Positions 15,107-22,954 of a stretch of DNA of 64,000 nucleotides are shown piece after piece. The translations under genes and the position numbers were made by a program. How positions within the stretch are numbered: the stretch's first letter is position 1; each line of letters starts with the position of its first letter. The notes under the pieces were generated by a model that had not been told where the DNA came from, ran no database searches, and was given only the letters and a program-made list of their open reading frames with translations. The DNA is from Limiplasma sp034927815 (GTDB taxonomy: Bacteria; Bacillota; Clostridia; Christensenellales; Aristaeellaceae): contig JAYFPK010000002.1 in NCBI GenBank assembly GCA_034927815.1, positions 1-64,000 of the forward strand. Direction: 5' to 3'.

Positions 15107-17674
15107 ATGGCCAATGAATTACAGCCTTTATCGGTTCTGTTTCAGGATAGGCTTTTTCGGATACCTGATTATCAGCGCGGCTATGCGTGGAAACATGAAC
15201 AGCTTGTTGATTTTTGGGAGGACTTAATAAATCTACACGAGGACAGGTATCATTATATAGGTCTGCTCTCCTTGAAAGCAATTAATCTCAACGATGTAAG
15301 GACTTGGCAGGGTGATGAATGGCTGTTAGATATAGGATATAAACCTTTTCATGTGGTCGATGGGCAACAGCGTTTAACGACTTTTTCTATCCTCATGTAT
15401 GTAATTGTGTCATTTGTCAATGGCTTGCCCGAAAATCAAGATAAAGCTGAGGAAGATATTTTTCTCGGCTTTGAATCGCTGAAAGACATAAAAGCAAAAT
15501 ATGTTGTGAAGAAACGCCCGCCGCAAAACCTTTTAACAACCTATCTTTTTGGATATGAAACCGATAATCCCAGCGCGGATTATTTACGTTATAAGGTGTT
15601 TGACGAACCATTTGGGGGAACTGTATTTGAAACCTACTACACAAAAAATCTGAAATACGCAAAGTCATTTTTTGCTAAAAATATTTCCGCTATTTACGAT
15701 GCTGAAGGACTTCAAGGCATAGAGCGCCTATATCGGAAACTGACATTGCGGTTTATGTTCAATCTTCACGAAATAGAGGACGACTACGATGTGTTTGTCG
15801 CTTTTGAAACCATGAATAATCGTGGTAAAAAGCTGACAAATCTCGAACTGCTGAAAAACCGTTTAATCTACCTCACAACGCTTTTTGACGACAAGCAAAT
15901 TGACAAAGCCGACAAAGAGCAGTTGCGAAAGAATATCAATGACTCATGGAAAGAGTTGTATCACCAGCTTGGACGCAATAAAGACGCTCCCCTGTCTGAT
16001 GATGATTTTTTGCGCGCCCATTGGATTACCTATTTTCGGTATTCCAGAAAAGGCGGCGATGATTATATTCGTTTCCTGCTTGGGAAGTTTTCCGCAAAAA
16101 ATGTTTTCGATAAGCATACCGTTACACAAGAAATTGAATCCGATGAAGTATTATCGGTTTACGAGCATAACGGCGATGATGAGGCAGTTGAAAGTGAAAG
16201 AGAGTTTGAAACTTTATTAGTGAGCAAACTTTCTCCTGCGGAAATCAGCGACTATGTGAACAGCTTAAAAGCATTAGCGGAATACTGGTATTACAGTTGG
16301 TTCCCGTCTGATAGCGAGTTGGAAACAGAGGAAAAGAACTGGCTTGACAAATTGAATCGCGTGGGTATCGGATACTTTCGCCCCCTTGTTGTCGCGGCTC
16401 TCGCAACGCAAGAAGCAACACCCGAAGAACGCATAACGCTATTACAGGCTATTGAACGTTTTATTTTCGTTTGCTTTAGGGTAGGCGGATTTCAAGCAAA
16501 TTATCAGAGTAGCGTTTATTACAATAAATCTCGTGATGTTTTGAGTGGTAGTGCTTCGCTTGTTTCAATCGCCGATGATTTGGATAGCACCGTTGACAGC
16601 ATTACGGCTTCTGCAATATCTTCTTTCATGGCCCGCACCGAAAGGCGATTCGATTCCGGGGAGGGCTTTTACAGTTGGCGGGATCTGCGGTATTTTCTTT
16701 ATGAATATGAGTTTGAAAAATCTATCGAAAATAAAATACAAAAGGTAGATGGGAACTTATTCACAAGGGTTGAAAAAGAGAAAATTACCATTGAGCATAT
16801 CCTGCCGCAAACGCCGACAAAGTGGTATTGGCGCAATACTTATAGAGCATACAGCGCAGAGGAAATAAAGCTGTTGTCGGCTTCCTTTGGAAACTTGCTG
16901 CCGTTATCTCAAAGCATTAACTCATCTTTCCAAAATGACAGTTTTCCAGACAAAAAGAATCCGTCAACCGTAGGCCGCAGAGGATATACTAACGGTTCAC
17001 ATTCTGAAATAGAAGTAGCGCAAGAAACCGATTGGACGGCAAAAAATATATTGGAACGCGGATTATTGATGCTCGAATTTATGGAAAGAAGATGGGATAT
17101 TGCGTTTACCACGGAACAAAAAATAGAGTTACTACATATCAGTTTTGTAAATGATGGTCGTAGCGAACCGCCCGAATTGCCCGAAGCAGAAATCATCTCT
17201 CTTGATAATGGGGATTCCCACACAGCGCGGGAATTGTCGGACAGGCATTTAAGGCGCATGGACTTTTGGAGCAATTTTGTTGAGTATTGCAATAAAAATG
17301 GACGAGGGCAAGATATTACTTCAAGAAAAGCTGGCCATGATGATTGGTATGATGTTACAATAGGCAGCCGCGATTACCATATCTTTTTTCAGCTTTACCG
17401 TCAGAAAAAACTTCGTATCGGTCTTTATGTTTATAGACCAGAAGATTTTGCGCGGCTTGAAGCAAAGAAAGACGATATTGAAAAGGTGTATGGCTCAGAA
17501 CTCGAATGGTATACCAGCCGTGAAAAAAGCTTAGCAAAGAGAATCCTACATTCAGTTGACGCTGATGTTCATAATCCGAATCTGTATGGGCAGCACTTTG
17601 ACTGGCTAATAACGCAATTTGATAAACTGCGCCACACTCTTGAAGCGGTTGATGGCAGCACTTCGGGAAGGTAG
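15107..17674 (+). CDS. DUF262/DUF1524/DUF4268 protein, GmrSD-like restriction factor
   Basis: Large cytoplasmic protein of 855 residues. The N-terminal DUF262 domain has the IPDYQRGYAW motif (about 19-28) and the HVVDGQQRLTTF motif (about 82-93), the ParB-like NTP-binding signature of GmrS. The HNH-type DUF1524 domain has ITIEHILPQ (about 560) and a following ASFGNLLPLSQSIN segment. A C-terminal DUF4268-like module starts near residue 718 (FWSNFVEYC ... YHIFFQLYRQKKLRIGLYV). GmrSD proteins cut DNA with modified bases. The start at 15107 is chosen for its GCGAGGT site; an in-frame start at 15068 overlaps the HTH gene. AT-rich codon use differs from the host genes. Confidence 0.85.
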   Translation: MANELQPLSVLFQDRLFRIPDYQRGYAWKHEQLVDFWEDLINLHEDRYHYIGLLSLKAINLNDVRTWQGDEWLLDIGYKPFHVVDGQQRLTTFSILMYVIVSFVNGLPENQDKAEEDIFLGFESLKDIKAKYVVKKRPPQNLLTTYLFGYETDNPSADYLRYKVFDEPFGGTVFETYYTKNLKYAKSFFAKNISAIYDAEGLQGIERLYRKLTLRFMFNLHEIEDDYDVFVAFETMNNRGKKLTNLELLKNRLIYLTTLFDDKQIDKADKEQLRKNINDSWKELYHQLGRNKDAPLSDDDFLRAHWITYFRYSRKGGDDYIRFLLGKFSAKNVFDKHTVTQEIESDEVLSVYEHNGDDEAVESEREFETLLVSKLSPAEISDYVNSLKALAEYWYYSWFPSDSELETEEKNWLDKLNRVGIGYFRPLVVAALATQEATPEERITLLQAIERFIFVCFRVGGFQANYQSSVYYNKSRDVLSGSASLVSIADDLDSTVDSITASAISSFMARTERRFDSGEGFYSWRDLRYFLYEYEFEKSIENKIQKVDGNLFTRVEKEKITIEHILPQTPTKWYWRNTYRAYSAEEIKLLSASFGNLLPLSQSINSSFQNDSFPDKKNPSTVGRRGYTNGSHSEIEVAQETDWTAKNILERGLLMLEFMERRWDIAFTTEQKIELLHISFVNDGRSEPPELPEAEIISLDNGDSHTARELSDRHLRRMDFWSNFVEYCNKNGRGQDITSRKAGHDDWYDVTIGSRDYHIFFQLYRQKKLRIGLYVYRPEDFARLEAKKDDIEKVYGSELEWYTSREKSLAKRILHSVDADVHNPNLYGQHFDWLITQFDKLRHTLEAVDGSTSGR

Positions 17675-17682
17675 ATAACTGC

Positions 17683-18111
17683 ATGAATACGAACAGCCAA
17701 AACCCAAAAACGGGCAGAGATTTTGAATTGGCTGTAAAAGCGTGGTTTGAAGCGCAATATGGCCAATGTTTTGAACACAACAAATCCTTTAGCATTGGAA
17801 ATCCACCGAAACCTCACCGCTTCGATGTCGTGAGTAGTGACAATTCTATCATTGCGGAGTGTAAATGCTATTCGTGGACTGAAACGGGCAATATCCCCAG
17901 CTCAAAAATGGGATTTGTAAATGAAGCCGTGTTTTACTTGTCTTTTATTCGTGCCGCTAATACATATATTGTTATGAAAAAGTCTGTCCATGCGAGAAGA
18001 ACCGAAACCTTAGCAGACTATTACTTTAGAACGAACAAGCATTTACTCGGAGATACAAAGGTTTTAGAATATGACGCTGAAAAAAATATTATGAGGGAAA
18101 TTGGATTTTAA
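17683..18111 (+). CDS. Small PD-(D/E)XK nuclease-like protein
   Basis: A 142-residue protein with the layout of a restriction-endonuclease-like fold. GRDFELAVKAWF has the N-terminal helix glutamate (E15), RFDVV gives Asp48, and IIAECKCYSW gives the E-x-K pair (Glu59, Lys61). It starts eight bases after the DUF262 stop and is surely cotranscribed with it. It could be the second nuclease of the system or a partner of the DUF262 protein. I know no named family for it. Confidence 0.7.
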   Translation: MNTNSQNPKTGRDFELAVKAWFEAQYGQCFEHNKSFSIGNPPKPHRFDVVSSDNSIIAECKCYSWTETGNIPSSKMGFVNEAVFYLSFIRAANTYIVMKKSVHARRTETLADYYFRTNKHLLGDTKVLEYDAEKNIMREIGF

Positions 18112-18131
18112 TTTGGAACAACGCTCTAGGA

Positions 18132-18163
18132 ATATGCGGCGGATGTGTATGCCCGTCGCATAT
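18132..18163 (+). terminator. Hairpin after the nuclease gene
   Basis: ATATGCGGCGG pairs with CCGTCGCATAT (one G-U) across a 10-base loop, followed by a T-rich stretch. It probably ends the cargo operon. Between here and 18395 there is no recognisable gene. Confidence 0.5.
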
Positions 18164-18395
18164 CCCATTTATCTTCTGTAATGGCGATGGAGAAAAAATA
18201 AGGTGGAAATGCCCGGTTTGAGGAAAAGGAATGGGTGGTTCAGGCTTCAGTGTATTTGAGGGTGCATAAAGCGGAAATAGACGGATAATATATCTTTCTG
18301 ACATTCCCGCCCCAGCTTGGCAAACCTCCCCGGACCTGTTACCATAAATACACGGCAGAGAAGGCCGTATCAAAAGAAGATTATCGAATAGAAGC

Positions 18396-18442
18396 AAAGC
18401 CTGACAAAGCCGACGCCAGCCGTGTCGATTCTGTCAGGCTTT
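18396..18442 (+). terminator. Stem-loop with terminator-like tail in the mobilisation region
   Basis: AAAGCCTGACA pairs with TGTCAGGCTTT around a loop that can fold further, followed by ATATTTTT. Confidence 0.55.
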
Positions 18443-18524
18443 ATATTTTTACCCGAAGGGAGGTGCAAGCATGATGGTAAGCTTTTGCAGCGTAACGACA
18501 CTCTGCTGCTTGCGGCAGGGAAAA

Positions 18525-18557
18525 ACACGGTCTAAAAACGCAGTTTTTAGACCGTGT
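18525..18557. repeat. Perfect 15-bp inverted repeat
   Basis: ACACGGTCTAAAAAC, three bases, then its exact complement. It lies 124 bases before the RHH-like gene with a smaller 8-bp hairpin (18595-18613) after it. It could be an oriT-type nick region, a leader attenuator or an operator. Confidence 0.5.
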
Positions 18558-18680
18558 GCAGGAATAGGCGAATGTCACATTGGCCAAAAACAGCCTACAG
18601 GCAAAGCCTGTAGCGGAAATCCGAAGGAAATACGGGAACCCCTTTGGAACACCACTCCACATTCAGAAAAGAGGTATACA

Positions 18681-19166
18681 ATGAAACCCTATACAACCAT
18701 TCAACTCAATGTGAAGGTAACGGATTCCACCGCTGATTCTATCAAGCGGCTGGCAGCCTTCAACCAGATTACCGTTGTCGAGCAGCTCCGCCGGTTCATC
18801 GAGGAGGGGCTGTCCGTCAACAGCAATGCCCAGCATATCGACCTGATCGCCAGCATCATCCGACAGGAGTTGACGGCGATTTACCACCCCGCTGACATTC
18901 AGCGTTTGGTAGCTGGGCAACTGGAGGAAACACTCAAAAAGTTTGAGAACACCCAGCGTAAAAGCGGCAAGACCTCCGCCGCCGGATACTTCCTGCTTAT
19001 GAAGGTTTTGATGTATCTGACCGGCAACCTCAGTGCTGAGGAATTCGCCCTGATGGCGGAGCAGGCAGGACAGATGGGCGTTGAGTTTATGAAACAGAGC
19101 AATCAGACCATCAACGAAATATTGCAGGACGGAAGCTATGCCTGCGGCACGGCAGCCAATCTGTAA
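18681..19166 (+). CDS. Element protein with ribbon-helix-helix-like N-terminus
   Basis: A 161-residue protein not matched to a named family. Its start, TTIQLNVKVTDSTADSIKRL then NQITVVEQLRRFIEEGL, looks like a ribbon-helix-helix DNA-binding unit such as relaxosome accessory proteins have. The middle is helical and the end is an acidic helix. AAAAGAGG precedes the ATG at 18681; an upstream in-frame ATG (18471) would translate the hairpin region and is less likely. It probably belongs to mobilisation functions of the element. Confidence 0.6.
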   Translation: MKPYTTIQLNVKVTDSTADSIKRLAAFNQITVVEQLRRFIEEGLSVNSNAQHIDLIASIIRQELTAIYHPADIQRLVAGQLEETLKKFENTQRKSGKTSAAGYFLLMKVLMYLTGNLSAEEFALMAEQAGQMGVEFMKQSNQTINEILQDGSYACGTAANL

Positions 19167-19245
19167 GCCTTGGATACGAAAGAGGCATCTGATGTGGCTT
19201 GAAATATAGCGAACAATTTAATTCCTTTTTGAAGGGAGGGAGAGC

Positions 19246-19419
19246 ATGAAAAGCCTTGGTCAATCGAACATCACGATTGCCCAAGGCGACAAAGAGAAGC
19301 GTAAATTTGAAATCGGCGGGGCGATTTACCTTGTGACCGCATACTACAAAGAGCAGAGCAAACTGACCGCTGCGGACAAGGTAGCCCGTTTAATTGAAAA
19401 AGAGATAGAAACGGCATAG
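19246..19419 (+). CDS. tnpW: TnpW-like small transposon protein
   Basis: A 57-residue protein. The core FEIGGAIYLVTAYYKEQSKL and the C-terminal DKVARLIEKEIE match the short TnpW proteins of Tn4451-like elements, whose function is unclear. GGGAGGGAGAGC is a strong ribosome site directly upstream. It precedes the recombinase remnant, as expected for this element type. Confidence 0.7.
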   Translation: MKSLGQSNITIAQGDKEKRKFEIGGAIYLVTAYYKEQSKLTAADKVARLIEKEIETA

Positions 19420-19447
19420 AGAGTCGATTTTGTCTGGACGCGCAGAG

Positions 19448-19489
19448 CGATTCCGGGTAAAATGGATTCATACAATTTACTCGGAATCG
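19448..19489. promoter_or_regulatory. 14-bp inverted repeat before the recombinase
   Basis: CGATTCCGGGTAAA pairs with TTTACTCGGAATCG (one G-U) across a 14-base loop, between tnpW and the recombinase. It may end tnpW transcription or bind the recombinase. Confidence 0.4.
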
Positions 19490-19519
19490 TTTTGGCTGTA
19501 AGGAAGAAAGGAGTATTGG

Positions 19520-20056
19520 ATATTACAGCAAAACGAGAAAATCACGGCTCTCTACTGCCGTTTGAGCCAAGAGGACGAGCTTGCGGGTGAGTCCGGCAGT
19601 ATCCAGCACCAAAAGCAAATATTAAGGGAATATGCCGAAAAGAACGGCTTTCCTAAGCCAAAGATATGGGCGGACGATGGATATTCGGGGGTCAGCTTTG
19701 ACCGTCCCGGCTACAATGAAATGATGGCCGAGGTGGAAGCCGGGAATGTGTCTACCATCATCGTCAAGGATCATTCAAGGCTTGGCAGAAACCGCCTTGT
19801 CATGGGGTATCTCATTGAAGAAAAGTTCCCTGACTATGGGGTGCGGTATATTGCCATCAATGACTCTGTGGACACAGACAACGCCGACCGCTTCATGGCT
19901 GTTGTGGACAGGTACACGGATATTCAGGCATTGACGCCTGAAATTGTGTGGGAGTTTATCGAAAAGATAGTGGTGCATGAACGTTCCGGGCGTTGGAAGA
20001 AGAAAAACTATACCCAGCAGGTTGATGTGTATTTCAACTTTGTGGGCAGAGTTTAG
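19520..20056 (+). pseudogene. tnpX: Large serine recombinase (tnpX-like), internally deleted
   Basis: Remnant of the site-specific recombinase that excises and inserts Tn4451-type elements. The N-terminal resolvase domain is intact: ALYCRLSQEDELAGESGS with the catalytic serine, then SFDRPGYNEMM and VKDHSRLGRNRLVMGYL. Just after DSVDTDN the frame jumps to a family-typical C-terminus (RYTDIQALTPEIVWEFIEKI). About 180 residues remain of the usual 530-560, so roughly 350 central residues are missing. The expected start codon is ATA at 19520 after GAAAGGAG; TTG at 19562 is a possible late start. It should be inactive for transposition. Confidence 0.8.
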
Positions 20057-20068
20057 GGAAAGAGAAAA

Positions 20069-20093
20069 GCCGTAGGACTGAACATTCTACGGC
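20069..20093 (+). terminator. Small hairpin after the recombinase remnant
   Basis: GCCGTAG and CTACGGC form a 7-bp stem with an 11-base loop 13 bases past the stop; no T-run. Confidence 0.3.
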
Positions 20094-20109
20094 AAATCTC
20101 AAAAACTGA

Positions 20110-20124
20110 AAACATCCTTATCGG
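20110..20124. repeat. Right terminal inverted repeat of the element
   Basis: AAACATCCTTATCGG, the complement of the left end with one mismatch. Host sequence and the end of htpG follow within 40 bases. Confidence 0.6.
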
Positions 20125-20164
20125 CAGGGGGCATTGTACGCCATCCTTTGTTTTTGGGCCCCGG

Positions 20165-22060
20165 TTACTTCCCCAGCAGCTCCAGCATCTTGTGGCTGCG
20201 GCTCAGGAAGGCGGTGACCTCCTCCTTCTCCAGGGGCCGGGTGCTCATGCGGGCCAGGTCGTAGAGCTGCTGGATCATCAGATCCCGCTTCTCCCCCTCC
20301 CCGGCGGTGAGAATGCTCTGCACCACAGGGCTGGCCTGGTTCAGCACCAAGGTGTACTGCTCCGGCATCTTGAAGTCCTGGCCGTAGATTTTGCTCATCT
20401 CGCTGAAGCGGCGGCCTTGCTCGTCCTGGATGAGCAAGGCGGGCAAGGAGGCGTCCGTGAGCGGTTGGAGCTTCAAAGCCAAATCCTCCTTGCCCAGGGC
20501 GGCCTTGAAGAGAGAGGCCAGCTTTTTCTCGTCCTCCTCCAGGGCCTTGGCTTCCCCCTCCTGCGCCTGGGTGAAGCTGCTGGCGTCCGCGTCCACACGG
20601 GCAAAGGTTACGCCGTCCATATTGCCGGAATACTCCAGGAAGCTGACAAAGTTCAGGTCGATCAGGGCATCCAGCGCCACCACGTCGATGCCCTTGGCCT
20701 CGTACAGGGCCACGGAGGCGGCCTGGCGTGCGGGATCGTTGGTGTAGATCACCTTTTTGTCCAAGGCGCCCTCGTTTTTGCCGGCGTACTCCGCCAGGGT
20801 CAGGTAGTCCCCCTTGGTGGTTTTCAGCAGCAGCGTATCCTTCACCTGGTCATAGAACTTGGCGTCCCGCATGCAGCCGTACTTCACGAAGGGATGGATA
20901 TCGTCCCAATAGCCCTGGTAGGCCTCCCGCTCGGTGGTAAACAGGCTCACCAGCCGGTCCGCCACCTTGCGGGTGATGTAGGCGGAGAGCTTTTTCACAT
21001 ATCCGTCGTTTTGCAGGAAGCTGCGGCTCACGTTCAGGGGCAGGTCCGGACAGTCGATAACGCCCTTGAGCAGCATCAAAAACTCGGGAATGACCTCCTT
21101 GATGTTGTCCGCCACAAACACCTGGCCGCTGAAAAGCTTGATTTCCCCCTCCCGGGTGCCAAAGTCGTTGGTGAGCTTGGGGAAGTACAAAATGCCTTTC
21201 AGGTTGAAGGGATAATCCACGTTCAGGTGAACGTAGAACAGCGGGTCCTCATAGGCATGGAACACCCGCTTGTAAAAGGAGTTGTATTCCTCGGGGGTGC
21301 AGTCCTTGGGGTTTTTCAGCCACAGGGCGGCCAGGTCATTGATGAGCTCCGGGGCCTTGGGAGCGGCCTGACTTTCGCCGCCCTCGGCCTGGGCCTCGGC
21401 CGGAGCGTCCGCCTCGGGCTGGGAAGCATCCTTGGCATCCGCGGCCTTTTCCGCCTTTTCCACCTGGAAGTACACAGGGGTGGCCATGAAGCCGCAGTAG
21501 CGGCGCAGCACTTCCCGCACCTTGTACTCCTGGAGGAACTCCTTCTCCTCCTCGCTGATGTGCAAAATGATGTCCGTGCCCCGCTGGGTGCGCTCGCCGT
21601 CCCGCATCACGAACTTCATGCCGTCCTCGCTGCTCCAGCGCACGGGGGCGGCCCCTTCGCTTTCGCTGAGGGTTTCAATGGTGACCTTGTCCGCCACCAT
21701 GAAGGCGGAATAGAAGCCCAGGCCGAAATGGCCGATGATGCCGCCCTTTTCCTCCCCCTGGTAGTTCTTCAAAAACTCCTCCGCGCCGGAGAAGGCCACC
21801 TGGTTGATGTAGCGTTTGACCTCGTCGGCGGTCATGCCGATGCCGTTGTCACTAAAGCGGAGCTCTCCCGCGCCCTCGTCCAGGGTCACGGTGACGCGGT
21901 AGTCCTCTTCCGCGCCCGGGTGGGCCATCTTCTGCTTCACAATGGCGTCACAGCCGTTGGAAACCATCTCCCGGATGAAAATGTCCTTATCGGAATAGAG
22001 CCACCGTTTGATGATGGGCATGATGTTTTGCGCGTGAATGGAAATACTGCCTTTTTGCAT
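20165..22060 (-). CDS. htpG: Hsp90-family chaperone HtpG
   Basis: ATP-dependent chaperone of 631 residues, normal length. The N-terminal GHKL ATPase has REMVSNGCDAIVK (Asn/Asp for Mg-ATP), FSDNGIGM and GHFGLGFYSAFMV. The middle domain (KGILYFP, NVSRSFLQND) and C-terminal dimerisation domain follow. An acidic Ala/Glu-rich insert (about residues 205-235) lies at the linker position. It is transcribed alone from a promoter next to a perfect CIRCE element. The 3' end is 40 bases from the mobile element, so insertion did not damage it. Confidence 0.97.
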   Translation of the reverse strand: MQKGSISIHAQNIMPIIKRWLYSDKDIFIREMVSNGCDAIVKQKMAHPGAEEDYRVTVTLDEGAGELRFSDNGIGMTADEVKRYINQVAFSGAEEFLKNYQGEEKGGIIGHFGLGFYSAFMVADKVTIETLSESEGAAPVRWSSEDGMKFVMRDGERTQRGTDIILHISEEEKEFLQEYKVREVLRRYCGFMATPVYFQVEKAEKAADAKDASQPEADAPAEAQAEGGESQAAPKAPELINDLAALWLKNPKDCTPEEYNSFYKRVFHAYEDPLFYVHLNVDYPFNLKGILYFPKLTNDFGTREGEIKLFSGQVFVADNIKEVIPEFLMLLKGVIDCPDLPLNVSRSFLQNDGYVKKLSAYITRKVADRLVSLFTTEREAYQGYWDDIHPFVKYGCMRDAKFYDQVKDTLLLKTTKGDYLTLAEYAGKNEGALDKKVIYTNDPARQAASVALYEAKGIDVVALDALIDLNFVSFLEYSGNMDGVTFARVDADASSFTQAQEGEAKALEEDEKKLASLFKAALGKEDLALKLQPLTDASLPALLIQDEQGRRFSEMSKIYGQDFKMPEQYTLVLNQASPVVQSILTAGEGEKRDLMIQQLYDLARMSTRPLEKEEVTAFLSRSHKMLELLGK

Positions 22061-22118
22061 GGTACTTGGACGCCTCCTAGCTTATCTGGTCATAGAACGG
22101 CCCTAAAAGCCTGACCTT

Positions 22119-22147
22119 ATTATACCAAAGGTCTATTCCGGAAGCAA
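22119..22147 (-). promoter_or_regulatory. Housekeeping promoter of htpG
   Basis: On the minus strand TTGCTT (22147-22142), 17 bases, TATAAT (22124-22119). The ATG lies about 58 bases downstream with TAGGAGG before it. Confidence 0.75.
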
Positions 22148-22154
22148 GAAAAAA

Positions 22155-22181
22155 TTAGCACTCGTTTTAAACGAGTGCTAA
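22155..22181. promoter_or_regulatory. CIRCE element (HrcA operator)
   Basis: TTAGCACTC, nine bases, GAGTGCTAA: an exact match to the CIRCE consensus bound by the heat-shock repressor HrcA. It sits seven bases upstream of the htpG -35 box, which suggests htpG belongs to the HrcA regulon here. Confidence 0.93.
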
Positions 22182-22222
22182 CAAAGGAAGTGTCGAGAAA
22201 ATAAGGTCCTATACTGACACTG

Positions 22223-22402
22223 TTACGGAACAGCGCGGAACGTTTCCTGGAGAAGTGGCTTGAGCAAACGGATCTGATCCTCGTCGATGACGGCCAGCAT
22301 GGCCCTGGCCTCATCCACCATGCCTTCATCCCATAGTTGTGCAGCCCGCAGACGCAAAAAATCGTACTCGTCGGTTTTGTCGGTCGTTACTTGTGTATCC
22401 AT
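22223..22402 (-). CDS. Small acidic helical protein (59 residues)
   Basis: An unrecognised small gene. It encodes a 59-residue acidic protein with a helical YDFLRLRAAQLWDEGMVDEA then RAMLAVIDEDQIRLLKPLL; no signal or membrane segment. AAGGGG lies nine bases before the ATG. It lies upstream of the htpG control region on the same strand. The helical repeat resembles a short TPR-like or regulatory hairpin, but this is only an impression. Confidence 0.5.
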   Translation of the reverse strand: MDTQVTTDKTDEYDFLRLRAAQLWDEGMVDEARAMLAVIDEDQIRLLKPLLQETFRAVP

Positions 22403-22674
22403 CTTTCTGTACCCCTTTCTTTAGGACCCAAATACCAAATCTAGTGATATTGTCTCGACATATACAGAATAACCACAAGATAGAGTGTGTGCAACAGGAC
22501 ATTTTGTCGAAAAAAAACGAAGGAATATCCAACCGTTCGACAAAGAATGTAACCGATTTGTATAACCGGTCATAAACAACCTGGAAGCAACAAGGGGCAA
22601 AGGCGCGCTGGCGCCTGTGTTCACCTGCGGGCCGGGCTTGCAAAGGAAGGCCGGCTGTGCTATGATTGTGGCAC

Positions 22675-22926
22675 CCAAAATGGGGAACGGAAGAGCGCGT
22701 CCCTCCCGCCGGGGAAAAGAGAGAAGCCCCGCAGGCTGAAAGGGCTTCCATCCGGCAAAGGGCGTCCCCCGCTTCCGCTGCATCGGCTAATCCCCGACGG
22801 CTTGCTCCCGTTATCAGGCAGAAAAGTGAAAACGCGAACGCGTTTTAAGTCGGGTGGTACCGCGAAGGCTCCCTTCGTCCCAACAGGCGGCCTTTGGCCG
22901 CGGTGGGAGCGAGGCGGGTTTTTTTC
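22675..22926 (+). promoter_or_regulatory. T-box leader of proS
   Basis: tRNA-sensing riboswitch. The T-box core GGTGGTACCGCG is at 22853-22864. Upstream is a Stem I candidate (base pairs 22688-22693 with 22772-22777; apical GGCTGAAAGG). Downstream is a terminator stem around GCGGCC-TTT-GGCCGC ending in a run of seven T (22919-22925). Uncharged tRNA-Pro should favour antitermination. The specifier codon should be CCN; candidates lie on the 3' side of Stem I but I could not fix it. Confidence 0.92.
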
Positions 22927-22954
22927 ATATAGAGGGATAAAGGAGAGGGACTGT

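Larger units (their letters stand above)
13604..20124. mobile_element. Decayed Tn4451-like serine-recombinase transposon
   Basis: About 6.5 kb of clearly more AT-rich DNA between the iclR terminator and the 3' end of htpG. It holds tnpV-like, tnpW-like and large-serine-recombinase (tnpX-like) sequences, the gene set of the Tn4451 group. Its probable ends are a 15-bp inverted repeat with one mismatch (13604-13618 and 20110-20124). Cargo is an HTH gene, a DUF262 gene and a PD-(D/E)XK gene. The recombinase has lost its middle and tnpV has a stop, so the element should no longer move by itself. The exact ends are inferred. Confidence 0.75.

Noticed and set aside
18525..18557. Simple rho-independent terminator
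   Set aside because: The T-run lies inside the stem rather than after it, and what follows is GC-containing; another role is more likely.
20192..22114. 640-codon plus-strand open frame opposite htpG
   Set aside because: Shadow of htpG; composition is typical of a reversed frame (His/Gln/Val-rich, no motif) and it overlaps the htpG promoter.
22120..22329. Minus-strand frame overlapping CIRCE
   Set aside because: It runs through the CIRCE element and promoter; the 59-residue frame at 22223-22402 is better supported.
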